Shown here piece after piece: positions 25,510 to 35,908 of a stretch of DNA of 64,000 nucleotides. The DNA comes from Haematobia irritans (taxonomy: Eukaryota; Arthropoda; Insecta; Diptera; Muscidae), in the NCBI RefSeq assembly GCF_050003625.1, contig NC_134401.1, positions 65,565,242-65,629,241 on the forward strand, in the 5' to 3' direction. Under the pieces are notes generated by a model. The model had not been told where the DNA came from, made no database searches, and saw nothing but the letters and a program-made list of their open reading frames with translations. Position numbers and translations under genes: made by a program. The first letter of the stretch is position 1. Every line of letters begins with the position of its first letter.

Positions 25510-25905
25510 ATTTACATGAGAATGAAGTGGGGGAATATCATATGGAAAACGACGGTGAACTATTTGAATTAGACTGGTAGCAATTTTTGGTTAGTAAAAA
25601 CGGATTTAAATTGGATAAAAATCCTCAATGTTTTAACGGCTCTAAACCAATTACAAAAAACAAATTGAGCATTGTGGACACATTATCGGTGAAACTATAC
25701 AATCGTTGGCTATTTCTTTTATGCCTGATGAAGGTGATAGAGGATATTCAAAAGTTAAAACCGATTGCTATATGTGCTACCATGGTGAGAAAAAAGGAAG
25801 CGTCCTACAAGGTAAAATGTGGGCAATGTAAAAAACCAGTCTGCGTGGAACACAGCTGGGTGCAAACCAAATGCTACAGTTGCCCAAAATATATATATTT
25901 TAAGT
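25510..25905 (+). pseudogene. piggyBac-like transposase C-terminal remnant
   Basis: Across two frames the translation reads GETIQSLAISFMPDEGDRG, then CYMCYHG, then after a frameshift KVKCGQCKKPVCVEH and TKCYSC. The spacing C-x2-C, C-x2-C, C-x3-H, C-x2-C resembles the cysteine-rich C-terminal zinc-binding domain of piggyBac transposases, which binds the transposon ends. The catalytic domain is absent, at least one frameshift is needed, and no TTAA-flanked termini were found. It could instead be another cysteine-rich transposase tail. Confidence 0.4.
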
Positions 25906-26080
25906 TTTTATTTCCTCTTCTTTTATTTGTATTATTTTCATATGAAAAAATTCAAAACAAATCAAATAAAAGTATCTTAAACCACAATATTTACATTTGT
26001 AAATAGTGGCAGATTTTGAAGAAAAATACTAAAATGTATTGAAAAATTGCCATATTGTAAAAAATATTGTTAAATTTGTA

Positions 26081-26330
26081 CACGCAGAGAAGGAATATGA
26101 TCACCTCAACCATGTTTCAAGAGCAAAATGTTATTTTTGGATGGTGACCATGTAACATGTTTATGGCAAAAATGTTCTTTTCTCGCCAAAAATAATATGC
26201 TTGCCGAAATCAGACACATAATCTCCGAGAAAATAACATGGTTGCGACAAACATGTTACATGGTCACCATTCAAAAATAACATTTTGCTCTTGAAACATG
26301 GTTGAGGTGACCATATTCCTTCTCTGGGTG
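26081..26330. mobile_element. Near-palindromic 250-bp MITE
   Basis: About 80 bp at each end form a nearly perfect inverted repeat (CACGCAGAGAAGGAATATG through ACATGGTCACC and AACATGTTACATGG), leaving a centre of about 90 bp. TA lies at both edges. The transcript would fold into one long hairpin. Confidence 0.85.
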
Positions 26331-26629
26331 TACATATTATGAAAAAGCACGAAAAATTAGCCATTGAATCCAAATTTCACAAAAATCGGATAAATATTGT
26401 TGAAATGGCAAGAGTGTCAAAAATGAAATATTTACATTTGTATATAATATCAAAGCTATGGTTAAAGGAGAGTGTAGCACATGAAATTAAACTTTGTTTC
26501 ATAGAACCAAGTACGCAAAACTTAAGTTTAAAAGAGAATTGTGTCTTAAAGGTATCCTTGATTCAATTCTCCGCTGCTTTCATTTGTGTAAAGGCAAAAT
26601 CTTTGGAACCAGGCATGCTTTTTTCAGTG
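26331..26629 (+). mobile_element. CACTGAAAAA-family 3' fragment
   Basis: Matches the last 200 or so bases of the 20773-21452 element, ending in GGCATGCTTTTTTCAGTG. The 5' part is missing. Confidence 0.6.
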
Positions 26630-26754
26630 CGGGGCAAAGGGCAATGAAAATATACATATTTTTAAAGAAAAGAAAATGTCCTATGTGACCAAACATATCT
26701 ACCGCGAATGTCGGCTTCAGAAAATCATTCTTCGTGAAATTGATCCAGACTCCT

Positions 26755-26936
26755 ACACTGAAAAAACAGTGAACCCTTTTCCATTGCAAAATGAACTAAA
26801 CTGTAGTAATATTGACCATGATTTGGCCCTTAAGATTTTTTTCAACTTGTCTAGTTTATAATTCTCTGAAATTTTAGTTCATCTATAACATTGTATTTTA
26901 GTTCATTTTTACAACACCATAAGATCTACACGCAAA
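26755..26936 (+). mobile_element. CACTGAAAAAACAGTG-type MITE fragment
   Basis: It begins after a TA with CACTGAAAAAACAGTGAACC and contains the family words TGAACTAAACTGTAGT and TTTTAGTTCATTTTTAC. The right end is not identifiable before the next element. Confidence 0.45.
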
Positions 26937-27228
26937 GAAAAAAAACGTTTGGAAAACGTGTACCGAAAACGTTTTTCTTTTGTTAGAGTTTTTTGAATTG
27001 CTTCGAAAATTTTAAACTTTTATCACCAAAAAAATTCGTTTGTTACAAAATTTTTATTTTTTCAATAAAAAAAGTTATTTTTGAAACAACAACACAGTCC
27101 ATTTCGCTTATATCAAACACTGTTCTTTTCTGACCTTAGGTCTTTAAAAAGACAGTTCAAAATTTAATATAATACAATGTAATGTTGAGCATTTTTTCGG
27201 AATGTTCCGAACATATCTGGAATATATG

Positions 27229-27700
27229 TGTTAAACCTAGTTTAACAGTTGCGTTTTTTTATATATATATTTGGAATTTCATGAATTAATTAATTGAAAT
27301 ACACTTGTATAAATCTGAATTAATAATTTTAAGCTTAACGTATCTATTAATATTAACATTGAATTTATTATTATTGGCAACGCTATAAGCAAAGAAAAGC
27401 TTTTATCTATTAGTACTATAAGCCTAGTTGTCTCGCTTCAACTTTCTTTTTAACTCCTTTTTTTAAATACTCTCTCTAATGGTCAATTGTCAGCTTACAT
27501 TATTATACTCGGTCACTTTGAATTCTGTCCTCCAGCCGGTAAGAAGCTCAACACACCAATAAACTGTTACAACATTTGAAATCTGAAACCTGTTCTTTTT
27601 CTTATTTCTTTTATTTTTTACTTGGCATAATTTTACGATTCCTGAGCTGCACTAAAAATAAATACAGTCCACTTCCAGACGGTCGATCAGGAATTGTACA
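27229..27700 (+). repeat. Left LTR of the BEL/Pao element
   Basis: A 472-bp repeat with TG...CA ends. It differs from the right LTR by one extra T in the run near 27245. Confidence 0.92.
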
Positions 27701-27718
27701 TGGTCCTTCGAACCGGAA

Positions 27719-27853
27719 TGGTGTTTAGGACGAATACTGAAGGTTTACAAGGGCCAAGATTCGAACGTGCGTGTTGCTGAAATACGTACCCAGAATGGAA
27801 TACTTGTTCGCCCTTTAGTGAAGTTATGCATTCTCCCAATTGCTCAAGATTAA
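27719..27853 (+). pseudogene. BEL/Pao pol C-terminal end, displaced
   Basis: The frame reads WCLGRILKVYKGQDSNV, then RVAEIRTQNGILVRP and LVKLCILP, and ends in TAA at 27851. This is the characteristic end of BEL/Pao integrase (the DUF5641-like tail, W-x-LGRI ... RP-x2-KL-x2-LP). It has no start of its own and lies just after the primer-binding-like site, upstream of gag sequence, so it is a relocated fragment. Confidence 0.75.
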
Positions 27854-27919
27854 TCTTCAACACAACCGTTCGCATATCTAAATAAATCTTACCATTTCAG
27901 CTTAAACTCTAGTACACCA

Positions 27920-28807
27920 ATGTGCCGCATTTGTAAGAAGCGTCACTTTATCAAACACTGCCCATATTTTCAAAGGATGTCTGCTGTTGAACGCCGGAAT
28001 ATTATTCGAGAAAAAGGTTTCTGTTTTAACTGTCTGTGCACAGCCCATCAAAGGAACTTTTGTCCATCCCGGAACAAATGTTTAGTTTGCAACAAAAATC
28101 ACCATACTATGGTTCATGTGGATAATATTCAGCAACCGAATTCTCAAAATTCTTCTAATGTTTCCCGATCACGGCCCTTGAGAAATGCTCAAAACAGAAC
28201 TATGAGTCTCAGGCGTACTAATAACAGGACTCGTCCACGTAGAAGTTCCAGTGTACCTCATCGACGTCAAAAATACCTTAATGAAAGACTGAGCCGCCGT
28301 CTATCCTCTCATGTATTTGTACCTACGGCACTCGCTCGCGTGGTAACATCCACAGGACCAACGAAAGTTCGTCTTCTTATGAGCAGCGGAGAGACCCAGA
28401 CTGTCGTCTTGCAAAAATTTGTTAACCGTTTAAATCTCAGTACTTCAGTTCGAGATCATAAAGAGTATTGTACGATCAACTTGGAATCTTACCACGATCC
28501 GCAAATAAAAATCCAGATCACCGCCTTGGTTAAACCTCAGTTCAACACAACTTTACCAAAACCCACGTCGGAGCCTTCATTGAGGACAATTTTCGATCAT
28601 ATTACCGATCTTGCTGACCCTCACTTTTTCAATCCAACGAATATTGAACTAATCGTCGCAAACGATCAGCTGTCTGGGATATTAAGAGCTGGAATGATTC
28701 AAACGTCATCACATATGCCAATTCTTCAAAGTAGTATTTTTGGCTGGACTGTCTCCGGATCATGTCGCTACCAACATTGCAATCCTGCAAGGCGGGCGGC
28801 ATGTTAA
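27920..28807 (+). CDS. BEL/Pao gag zinc-knuckle plus protease fragment (295 aa)
   Basis: An intact frame that ends inside the right LTR. Residues 2-15 form a CRICKKRHFIKHC knuckle, followed by Cys/His clusters CFNCLCTAHQRNFC and CLVCNKNHHTMVH (about residues 34-67), typical of the end of BEL gag, where they bind RNA. A basic Arg/Ser-rich linker follows (about 80-125), then a retropepsin-like region. At the expected catalytic DSG the sequence is MSSGE, so the active-site Asp appears lost. The tail ELIVANDQLSGIL ... SIFGWTVSG is typical of BEL protease-RT linkers. The true gag start and everything after the protease are missing; the ATG at 27920 may be internal. Confidence 0.75.
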   Translation: MCRICKKRHFIKHCPYFQRMSAVERRNIIREKGFCFNCLCTAHQRNFCPSRNKCLVCNKNHHTMVHVDNIQQPNSQNSSNVSRSRPLRNAQNRTMSLRRTNNRTRPRRSSSVPHRRQKYLNERLSRRLSSHVFVPTALARVVTSTGPTKVRLLMSSGETQTVVLQKFVNRLNLSTSVRDHKEYCTINLESYHDPQIKIQITALVKPQFNTTLPKPTSEPSLRTIFDHITDLADPHFFNPTNIELIVANDQLSGILRAGMIQTSSHMPILQSSIFGWTVSGSCRYQHCNPARRAAC

Positions 28808-29272
28808 ACCTAGTTTAACAGTTGCGTTTTTTATATATATATTTGGAATTTCATGAATTAATTAATTGAAATACACTTGTATAAATCTGAATTAATAATT
28901 TTAAGCTTAACGTATCTATTAATATTAACATTGAATTTATTATTATTGGCAACGCTATAAGCAAAGAAAAGCTTTTATCTATTAGTACTATAAGCCTAGT
29001 TGTCTCGCTTCAACTTTCTTTTTAACTCCTTTTTTTAAATACTCTCTCTAATGGTCAATTGTCAGCTTACATTATTATACTCGGTCACTTTGAATTCTGT
29101 CCTCCAGCCGGTAAGAAGCTCAACACACCAATAAACTGTTACAACATTTGAAATCTGAAACCTGTTCTTTTTCTTATTTCTTTTATTTTTTACTTGGCAT
29201 AATTTTACGATTCCTGAGCTGCACTAAAAATAAATACAGTCCACTTCCAGACGGTCGATCAGGAATTGTACA
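28802..29272 (+). repeat. Right LTR of the BEL/Pao element
   Basis: A 471-bp LTR, followed directly by the second ATATG target duplication (29273-29277). Confidence 0.92.
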
Positions 29273-29876
29273 ATATGTAAACAAAAAAAACAAAAAAAAA
29301 TTTTTTGGTCGAAGCAGGGATCAAACCCACGACCCTTGGCATGCAAGTCGGACGTAGCAACCACTGCTCCACGGTGCCAAACTAAATGTTTGTTTCTGTC
29401 AAATAAACTTTGTTTATTCGGTTCGTGGGCGCCGCAAGCCATGCTATATAAATATAACTTATATGGATATTTATCTATTGATGACCATAACAGGTACATA
29501 GCTCAGTGGTTAGTGTGTTGGCATACAAAGTGCATGATCCGCGGTTCGATTCTCCGTCCAGGCGAAAGGTAAAAAAATTTTAAAAATTTATAAAATCGTA
29601 CAATTTCTTCTACATTGTTGGTATTACAGGAAAAAGTGTTAAGAACTAAAAAACCTCGTGGATGTGAGAAGGATGTGAGGGCAAATGTAATTAGCAAGAA
29701 AAAATGTTTTTTTGTCTTTATGAAATTGTTTTTACATCCTGGAAAAGAATAAACGTTTATCACAAACAGTATATACTTTTCTTCCAAATACACTTCCTTA
29801 CAGCGAAAAGCAAATGAGAAACGAACTTTGTTTGTCTAAGATTTCGTTTGGCAGGAAAGAATTATTTTTTTGCGTG

Positions 29877-30020
29877 TATATACCCCTACCAAGTTAAAAA
29901 GTCAATATTATTTTGGTTTACTTGCTTATTTTGTGGGAAACCCGATAATAAAAATTGGTTAACAGTCTCTTTAAAATGTCGACAACTAAACTATTTTTAA
30001 ATCAATCCTTCCACAGTACA
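29877..30020. other. Short spacer between two twin-tRNA MITEs
   Basis: AT-rich sequence with no recognised feature. It separates two elements of the same family in the same orientation. Confidence 0.5.
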
Positions 30021-30938
30021 CACGCAAAGAAAAAAAACGTTTGGTAAACGTGTACCGAAAACGTTTTTCTTTTGTTAGAGTTTTTTGAATTGCTTCGAAA
30101 ATTTTAAACTTTTATCACCAAAAAAATTCGTTTGTTACAAAATTTTTATTTTTTTCAATAAAAAAAGTTATTTTTGAAACAACAACACAGTCCATTTCGT
30201 TTATATCAAACACTGTTCTTTTCTGACTTTAGGTCTTTAATAAACACATTTTACAGTTCAAAATTTAATATACTACAATGTAATGTTGAACATTTTTTTC
30301 GGAATCTTCCGAACATATATGGAATATATGTAAAAAAACAAAAAAAAAAGAACTTTGGTCGAAGCAGAGATCGAACCCACGACCCTTGGCATGTAAGTCG
30401 GACGTAGCAACCACTGCTCCACGGTGCCAAACTAAATGTTTGTTTCTGTTAAATAAACTTTGTTTATTCGGTTCGTGGGCGCCGCAAGCTATGCTATATA
30501 AATATAACTTATATGGATAATTATCCATTGATTTCCATAACAGGTGCATAGCTCAGTGGTTAGTGTGTTGGCTTACAAAGTGTATGGTCCGCGGTTCGAT
30601 TCTCCGTCCAGGCGAAAGGTAAAAAAAATTTAAAAAATTATAAAATCGTATAATTTATTCTACATTGTTGGTATTACAGGAAAAGGTGTTAAGAACTAAA
30701 AAACCTCGTGGATGTGAGAAAGATGTGAGGGAAAATGCAATTAGCATTTTTTTTTATTTTTTTTTTTTTGAGTTTGTCTCTATGAAATTGTTTTTACATC
30801 CTGGAAAAGAATAAACGTTCATCACAAAAAGTATATACTTTTCTTCCAAATACACTTCCTTACAGAGAAAAGCAAATGAGAAACGAACTTTGTTTGTCTA
30901 AAATTTCGTTTGGGAGGAAAGAATTATTTTTTTGCGTG
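30021..30938 (-). mobile_element. Twin-tRNA MITE, full copy
   Basis: A 918-bp copy with left end CACGCAAAGAAAAAAAACG and right end TTATTTTTTTGCGTG. The flanking dinucleotide is CA on both sides (30019-30020 and 30939-30940), not TA. Module 2 is on the minus strand (about 30358-30433, B box GGTTCGATC) and module 1 on the plus strand (about 30541-30614, A box TAGCTCAGTGG, B box GGTTCGATTC). T or A runs lie downstream of both modules. Confidence 0.85.
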
Positions 30939-31213
30939 CAGAGAAATTCAATAATTAAAGGAGCAACAAATCGTTTTACTATTATGAAAATGTTCATACA
31001 TTAAAATTAAACTTTCTTTAAGCAAAAGTACTTTATTATAAAAACTTATGATAACAGTTCTTAATACAATGTTTTTTGTGAATAACAATTATGACCACGT
31101 AGAACAGAGAGTAGTTCATATGAACTCGCTGTTTGTACATTTTGACTTATCCTTTTTTATTCATCGTAGGTAATTTGTTCACATATCTTGCTGGAAAAAA
31201 TGGAAGCAATAAT
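30939..31213. other. AT-rich spacer, nothing recognised
   Basis: No coding, RNA or repeat feature recognised before the LINE 3' end. Confidence 0.4.
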
Positions 31214-31444
31214 GGTTAGGTTAGGTTAAAGTGGCAGCCCGATTAAATTTCAGGCTCACTTAGACTATTCAGTCCATTGTGATACCACATTTAACTAAAA
31301 GTACCTATTGCATATGGGCACTTCTAGTCTTAACCACTGAACCTTCTCTATTATTTACTTTTGTGGAACCAACCAGATTGCTCCAAAAACATTAACAAAC
31401 TGCTTAAGTTAACGTTTTCCAGGTCAGCCAGTAATCTAAAGCTA
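31214..31444 (-). mobile_element. LINE 3' UTR and ORF2 C-terminus
   Basis: Read on the minus strand, the frame FRLLADLENVN, SSLLMFLEQSGWFHKSK ends at a TAA (31351-31353). A 3' UTR of about 130 bp follows, ending CTGCCACTTTAACC with CCTAA repeats (31214). The terminal 70 bp match the ends of the SINEs in this window. The element continues beyond the inserted MITE at 32384. Confidence 0.75.
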
Positions 31445-32381
31445 CACGCAAAAAAATAATTCTTTCCTCCCAAACGAAATTTTAGACAAACAAAGTTCGT
31501 TTCTCATTTGCTTTTCGCTGTAAGGAAGTGTATTTGGGAGAAAAGTATATACTTTTTGTGATAAACGTTTATTCTTTTCCAGGATGTAAAAACAATTTCA
31601 TAAGGACAAACTCAAAAAAAAAAAAAAAAAAAAAAAAAAAACATTGTTTTCTTGCTAATTGCATTTTCCCTCACATCTTTCTCACATCCACGATGTTTTT
31701 TAGTTCTTAACACCTTTTCCTGTAATACTAACAATGTAGAAGAAATTATACGATTTTATAAATTTTTAAAATTGTTTTACCTTTCGCCTGGACGGAGAAT
31801 CGAACCGCGGACCATGCACTTTGTAAGCCAACACACTAACCACTGGCCTATGTACCTGTTATGGTCATCAATAGATAAATATCCATATAAGTTATATTTA
31901 TATAGCATAGCTTGCGGCGCCCACGAACCGAATAAACAAAGTTTATTTAACAGAAACAAACATTTAGTTTGTCACCGTGGTGCAGGGGTTGCTACGTCCG
32001 ACTTGCATGCCAAGGGTCGTGGGTTCGATCCCTGCTTCGACCAAAGTTTTTTTTGTTTGTTTTTTTTTTTTACATATATTCCAGATATGTTCGGAAGATT
32101 CCGAAAAAATGTTAAAACATTCCATTGTAGTATATTAAATTTTGAACTGTAAAATGTGTCTTATTAAAGACCTAAAGTGAGAAAAGAACAGTGTTTGATA
32201 TAAACGAAATGGACTGTGTTGTTGTTTCAAAAATAACTTTTTTTATTGAAAAATAAAAATTTTGTAACAAACGAATTTTTTTGGTGATAAAAGTTTAACA
32301 TTTTGGAAGCAATTCAAAAAACTCTAACAAAAGAAAAACGTTTTCGGTACACGTTTTCCAAACGTTTTTTTTCTTTGCGTG
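31445..32381 (+). mobile_element. Twin-tRNA MITE inserted in the LINE
   Basis: A 937-bp copy in the orientation of 13155-14055, flanked by TA. It differs from that copy by a long A run (about 31615-31640, a T run on the minus strand downstream of module 1) and a few substitutions, including one in the module 1 A box. Its removal joins LINE ORF2 sequence from 32384 to that ending at 31351. Confidence 0.85.
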
Positions 32382-32383
32382 TA

Positions 32384-33544
32384 TATGCTCCTAAAATTCG
32401 CTTACGCCTTACACAAAAAGCAGGACACTCACACAAGTGGTGTTTAATTGATTCCTTTTCCTCCACATCATGACAGCTTATACAATAGTCATTATACTTC
32501 GCACCTATAGTTTTTGCAAATTTTTGCCTATCAGGCATCGACCCGTTATAGCAGATATCAGGAGTGCTATCTGACGCCTTGAGAACACTAGCATATCTAG
32601 TGTGCGGTTTAAGTTTAAATGGGGCCATATTTGCTTGGTGTCGTTACAAACCTTGCAATTTTCCCATCGAATATTGGCCATCATAACAGCCTTCTCACGC
32701 AGTAAGAGCTTGCAGGTGGCCAGAGGCATACCAACAGATTCTAGTTCCCCTGGAATATGTAAGGTAGTTCCTAGCCTTGCTAACACATCTGCTTCGCAGT
32801 TCCCCGGTATGTTCCTATGGCCAAGCACCCATATTATGTGAATATTGTACTGCTCAGCCATCTCGTTGAGAGATTTGCGGCAGTCTATGGCCGTTTTCGA
32901 GTTAAGGAACACAGAGTCCAAGGATTTTATTGCAGGTTGACTGTCTGAGTATATATTAATGCCAATATTTGTTGGAACATTACTTCTCAGCCAATTCACC
33001 ACCTCTCTTATTGCCAATATTTCAGCCTGAAAAACACTACAGTGATTAGGTAATCTTTTCCGAACCCCACTTGTCCATTCAATTTGGAGCCATCAGTATA
33101 GAAATCTATATATCTTTTATTCCCCGGGGTCTGTGTACACCACGCCTCACTGTTGGGAATAAGAGTTTCAAACTTTTTGTCGAAAAGTGGTTTTGCCAGG
33201 GTGTAATCCACTACGTTAGGCACATCTGGCATTATTTTGAGGACCGAACTATGACCGTACATTTTTTCCGACCACAGTGATAGCTCGCGCAACCGCACAG
33301 CCGTTGTTGCAGCTGACTGTTTGGCCAAAATGTCTAAAGGCAATAGATGTAACATGACATTAAGGGAGTCTGTTCCTGTCTTACTAAATGCGCCTGAGAT
33401 ACATAAGCTCGCCATACGCTGAACTTTATCTAAACAAGTCGGTTTCTGAAGTGCCGGCCACCAGACTACAACACCATATAGCATTATAGGTCTAACTACT
33501 GCCGTGTATAGCCAATGCACAATTTTTGGTTTTAGTCCCCACTT
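32384..33544 (-). pseudogene. LINE ORF2: RNase H domain and C-terminal zinc-knuckle region
   Basis: In order on the minus strand: WLYTAVVRPIMLYGVVVWW (end of the RT thumb region); the RNase H residues FYTDGS, an Ile-Arg-Glu helix (AIREVVNWL), IYSDSQPAIKSL and HIIWVLGHRNIPGNCEAD, carrying the D-E-D-D set and the usual His; then a Cys/His motif YCISCHDVEEKESIKHHLCEC. RNase H after the RT places it in the I/LOA/R1 group. Frameshifts near 33015 and 32510 break the frame. The 5' side is interrupted at 33545. Confidence 0.82.
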
Positions 33545-33676
33545 TTTATACCCTCCACCATAGGATGGGGGTATATTAACTTTGTCATTCCGTTTGTAAC
33601 ACATCGAAATATTGCTCTAAGACCCCATAAAGTATATATATTCTGGGTCGTGGTGAAATTCTGAGTCGATCTAAGC

Positions 33677-33731
33677 ATGTCCGTCCGTCCGTCCGTCTGT
33701 CCGTCCGTCTGTCCGGCTGTCCGTCCGTCTG
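33677..33731. repeat. GTCC/GTCT microsatellite
   Basis: Tandem GTCCGTCCGTCTGTCC-type tetranucleotides, a usual part of this dispersed family in flies. Confidence 0.9.
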
Positions 33732-33829
33732 TGGAAATCACGCTAACTTCCGAACGAAACAAGCTATCGACTTGAAACTTGGCACAAGTAGTTGTTATTG
33801 ATGTAGGTCGGATGGTATTGAAAATGGGC

Positions 33830-34990
33830 CATATCGGACCACGTTTACGTATGGCCCCCATATAAACCGATCCCCAAATTTGGCTTGGGGAGCCTCCCGG
33901 AGCAGCAAAATTCATCCGACCTGGTTGAAATTTGGTACGTGGTCTTAGTATACGGTCTCTAACAACCATGCAAAAATTGGTCCATATCGGTCCATAATTA
34001 TATATAGCCCCCATATAAACCGATCCCCAGATTTGACCTCCGGAGCCTCTTGGAGGGGCAAAATTCATCCGATCCGATTGAAATTTGGTACCTGATGTTA
34101 GTATATGGTCTCTAACAACCATGCAAAAATTGGTCCATATCGGTCCATAATTATATATAGCCCCCATATAAACCGATCCCAGATTTGACCTCCGGAGACT
34201 TTTGGAGGGGCAAAATTCATCCGATTCGGTTGAAATTTGGTACCTGATATTAGTATACGGCCTCTAACAACCATGCAAAAATTGGTCCATATCGGTCCAT
34301 AATTATATATAGCTCCCATATAAACCGATCCCCAGATTTGACCACCGGAGCCTCTTGGAGGAGCAAAATTCATCCGATCCGGTTGAAATTTAGCACGTGG
34401 TCTTAGTATACGGTTTTTAACAACCATGCAAAAATTGGCCAATATCGGTCCATAATTATATATAGCCCCCATATAAACCGATCCCCAGATTTGACCTCCG
34501 GAGCCTCTTGGAGGGGCAAAATTCATCCGATCCGGTTGAAATTTGGTACCTGATGTTAGTTTACGGCCTCTAATAACCATGCAAAAATTGGTCCATATCG
34601 GTCCATAATTATATATAGCCCCCATATAAACCGATCCCCAGATTTGACCTCCGGAGCCTCTTGGAAGAGCAAAATTCATCCGATCCAGTTGAAATTTGGT
34701 ACATGGTGTTAGTATATGGTCTCTAACAACCATGCAAAAATTGGTCCATATCGGTCCATAATTATATATAGTTCCCATAAAAACCGTCCCCAGATTTGAC
34801 GTCCGGAACCTCTTGGAGGAGCAAAAGTCATCCGATACGGTTGAAATTTGGTACATTTTGTCAACCGATCCCCAAATTTGGCTTGGGGAGCCTCCCGGAG
34901 CAGCAAAATTCATCCGACCTGGTTGAAATTTGGTACGTGGTCTTAGTATACGGTCTCTAACAGCCATGTAAAAATTGGTTCATATCGGTC
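33830..34990. repeat. Tandem array of ~153-bp units
   Basis: The block AAATTCATCCGATCCGG recurs at 33911, 34064, 34216, 34369, 34522, 34675 and 34827 (spacing 152-153 bp), then after a shortened unit at 34909. Because 153 is divisible by three, long open frames run through it on the minus strand, giving a phantom 51-residue repeat protein. Confidence 0.92.
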
Positions 34991-35045
34991 TTTAGTTATA
35001 TATAGCCGATGACTTATTACACAAAAATTGGTCCATATCGCCAAA

Positions 35046-35672
35046 AATAATCTACCAAAACTTTATTTCCATAGAAAATTTTGTCAAATTTTATTACTAT
35101 AGAAAGTTTTGTCAAAATTTCATTTCTATAGAAAGTTTTGTCAAAAGTTTATTTCTATACAAATGTTTGTCAAAATTTTATTTCCATAGAAAATTTTGTC
35201 AAAATTTTATTTCTATAGAAAATTTTGTAATCTACCAAAACTTTATTTCCATAGAAAATTTTGTCAAATTTTATACTATAGAAAGTTTTGTTAAAATTTC
35301 ATTTCTGTAGAAAGTTTTGTCAAAAGTTTATTTCTATAGAAATGTTTGTCAAAATTTTATTTCTATAGAAAATTTTGTAAAAAATTTATTTCTGTAGAAA
35401 ATTTTGTCAACATTTTATTTCTATACAAAATTTTGTCAAAATTTCATTTCTATACAAAATTTTGTCAACATTTTATTTCTATAGAAATTTTTGTCAAAAT
35501 TGTATTGCTATAGAAAATTTTGTCAACATTTTACTTCCATAGAAAATTTTGTCAACATTTTATTTCTATAGAAAATTTTGTCAAAATTTTATTTCTATAG
35601 AAAATTTTGTCAAGGTTTCATTTCTATAGAAAATTTTGTCAAAATTTTATTTCTATAGAAAATTTTGTCAAA
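35046..35672. repeat. 29-bp minisatellite (TTTCTATAGAAAATTTTGTC units)
   Basis: About 20 imperfect copies of a 29-bp unit whose TTTCTATAGAAA core is palindromic. Two larger blocks starting AATCTACCAAAACTTTATT (35048 and 35229) show a higher-order duplication of about 180 bp. Confidence 0.92.
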
Positions 35673-35908
35673 CTAGGTTATATACGTATTTAATCGGCCT
35701 TTTCTTGTTTAATATATACCCCGTATGGGCTAACTTACAATTTAGAAGACAGTGTTAAAAAGTTTTACGATACCTTGCCATCGGCAAGTGTTATCGCAAC
35801 CCAAGTAATTCGATTGTGGATGACAGCCTTTAGTAGAAGTTCCTACGCAATCCATGGTGGAGGGTACATAAGATTCGGCCTGGCCGAACTTACGGCCGTA
35901 TATACTTC

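Larger units (their letters stand above)
27229..29272 (+). mobile_element. Internally rearranged, deleted BEL/Pao LTR retrotransposon
   Basis: The LTRs (27229-27700 and 28802-29272) begin TGTTAAAC and end TTGTACA. They differ, as far as I can see, by one T in a T run. A perfect 5-bp target duplication ATATG flanks them. The 1.1-kb interior holds a PBS-like TGGTCCTTCGAACCGG at 27701, then the end of pol, then the nucleocapsid/protease part of gag-pol, then a purine-rich GCAAGGCGGGCGGCA before the right LTR. Reverse transcriptase, RNase H and the integrase core are absent, and pol end precedes gag, the reverse of normal order. Near-identical LTRs imply a recent insertion. Confidence 0.88.
26939..29876 (-). 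mobile_element. Twin-tRNA MITE split by a BEL/Pao element
   Basis: The left part (26939-27228) begins CACGCAAAGAAAAAAAACG; the right part (29273-29876) ends TTTTTTTGCGTG; TA flanks both outer ends. Removing the retroelement and one copy of its 5-bp duplication restores a copy like that at 30021-30938. In the right part module 2 lies on the minus strand (about 29313-29385) and module 1 on the plus strand (about 29493-29565). Confidence 0.85.
33545..35908. mobile_element. Satellite-bearing dispersed element inserted in LINE ORF2
   Basis: One end is TTATACCCTCCACCATAGG; near the other end the inverted copy CCATGGTGGAGGGTAC precedes GGCCGTATATAC. In between are a GTCC/GTCT tract (about 33677-33731), seven or so units of about 153 bp (33830-34990), and a 29-bp satellite (35046-35672). 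Similar elements with these ends are common in flies; I cannot assign a superfamily. Its removal rejoins the LINE codons for CKKAIG and KWGLKPK. No protein is encoded. Confidence 0.7.

Noticed and set aside
31528..32152. 60- and 166-codon frames across the MITE at 31445-32381, and similar frames at 13238-13813 and 58326-58598
   Set aside because: They run through tRNA-derived modules and TIRs in either direction and differ between copies by frameshifts; no coding signal.
34098..34967. 289-codon repeat protein
   Set aside because: It is produced by a 153-bp satellite unit divisible by three inside a non-coding mobile element.
35046..35672. Regular 29-bp repeats that might suggest a CRISPR array
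   Set aside because: Units are directly adjacent with no unique spacers, and the context is a eukaryotic satellite-bearing element.
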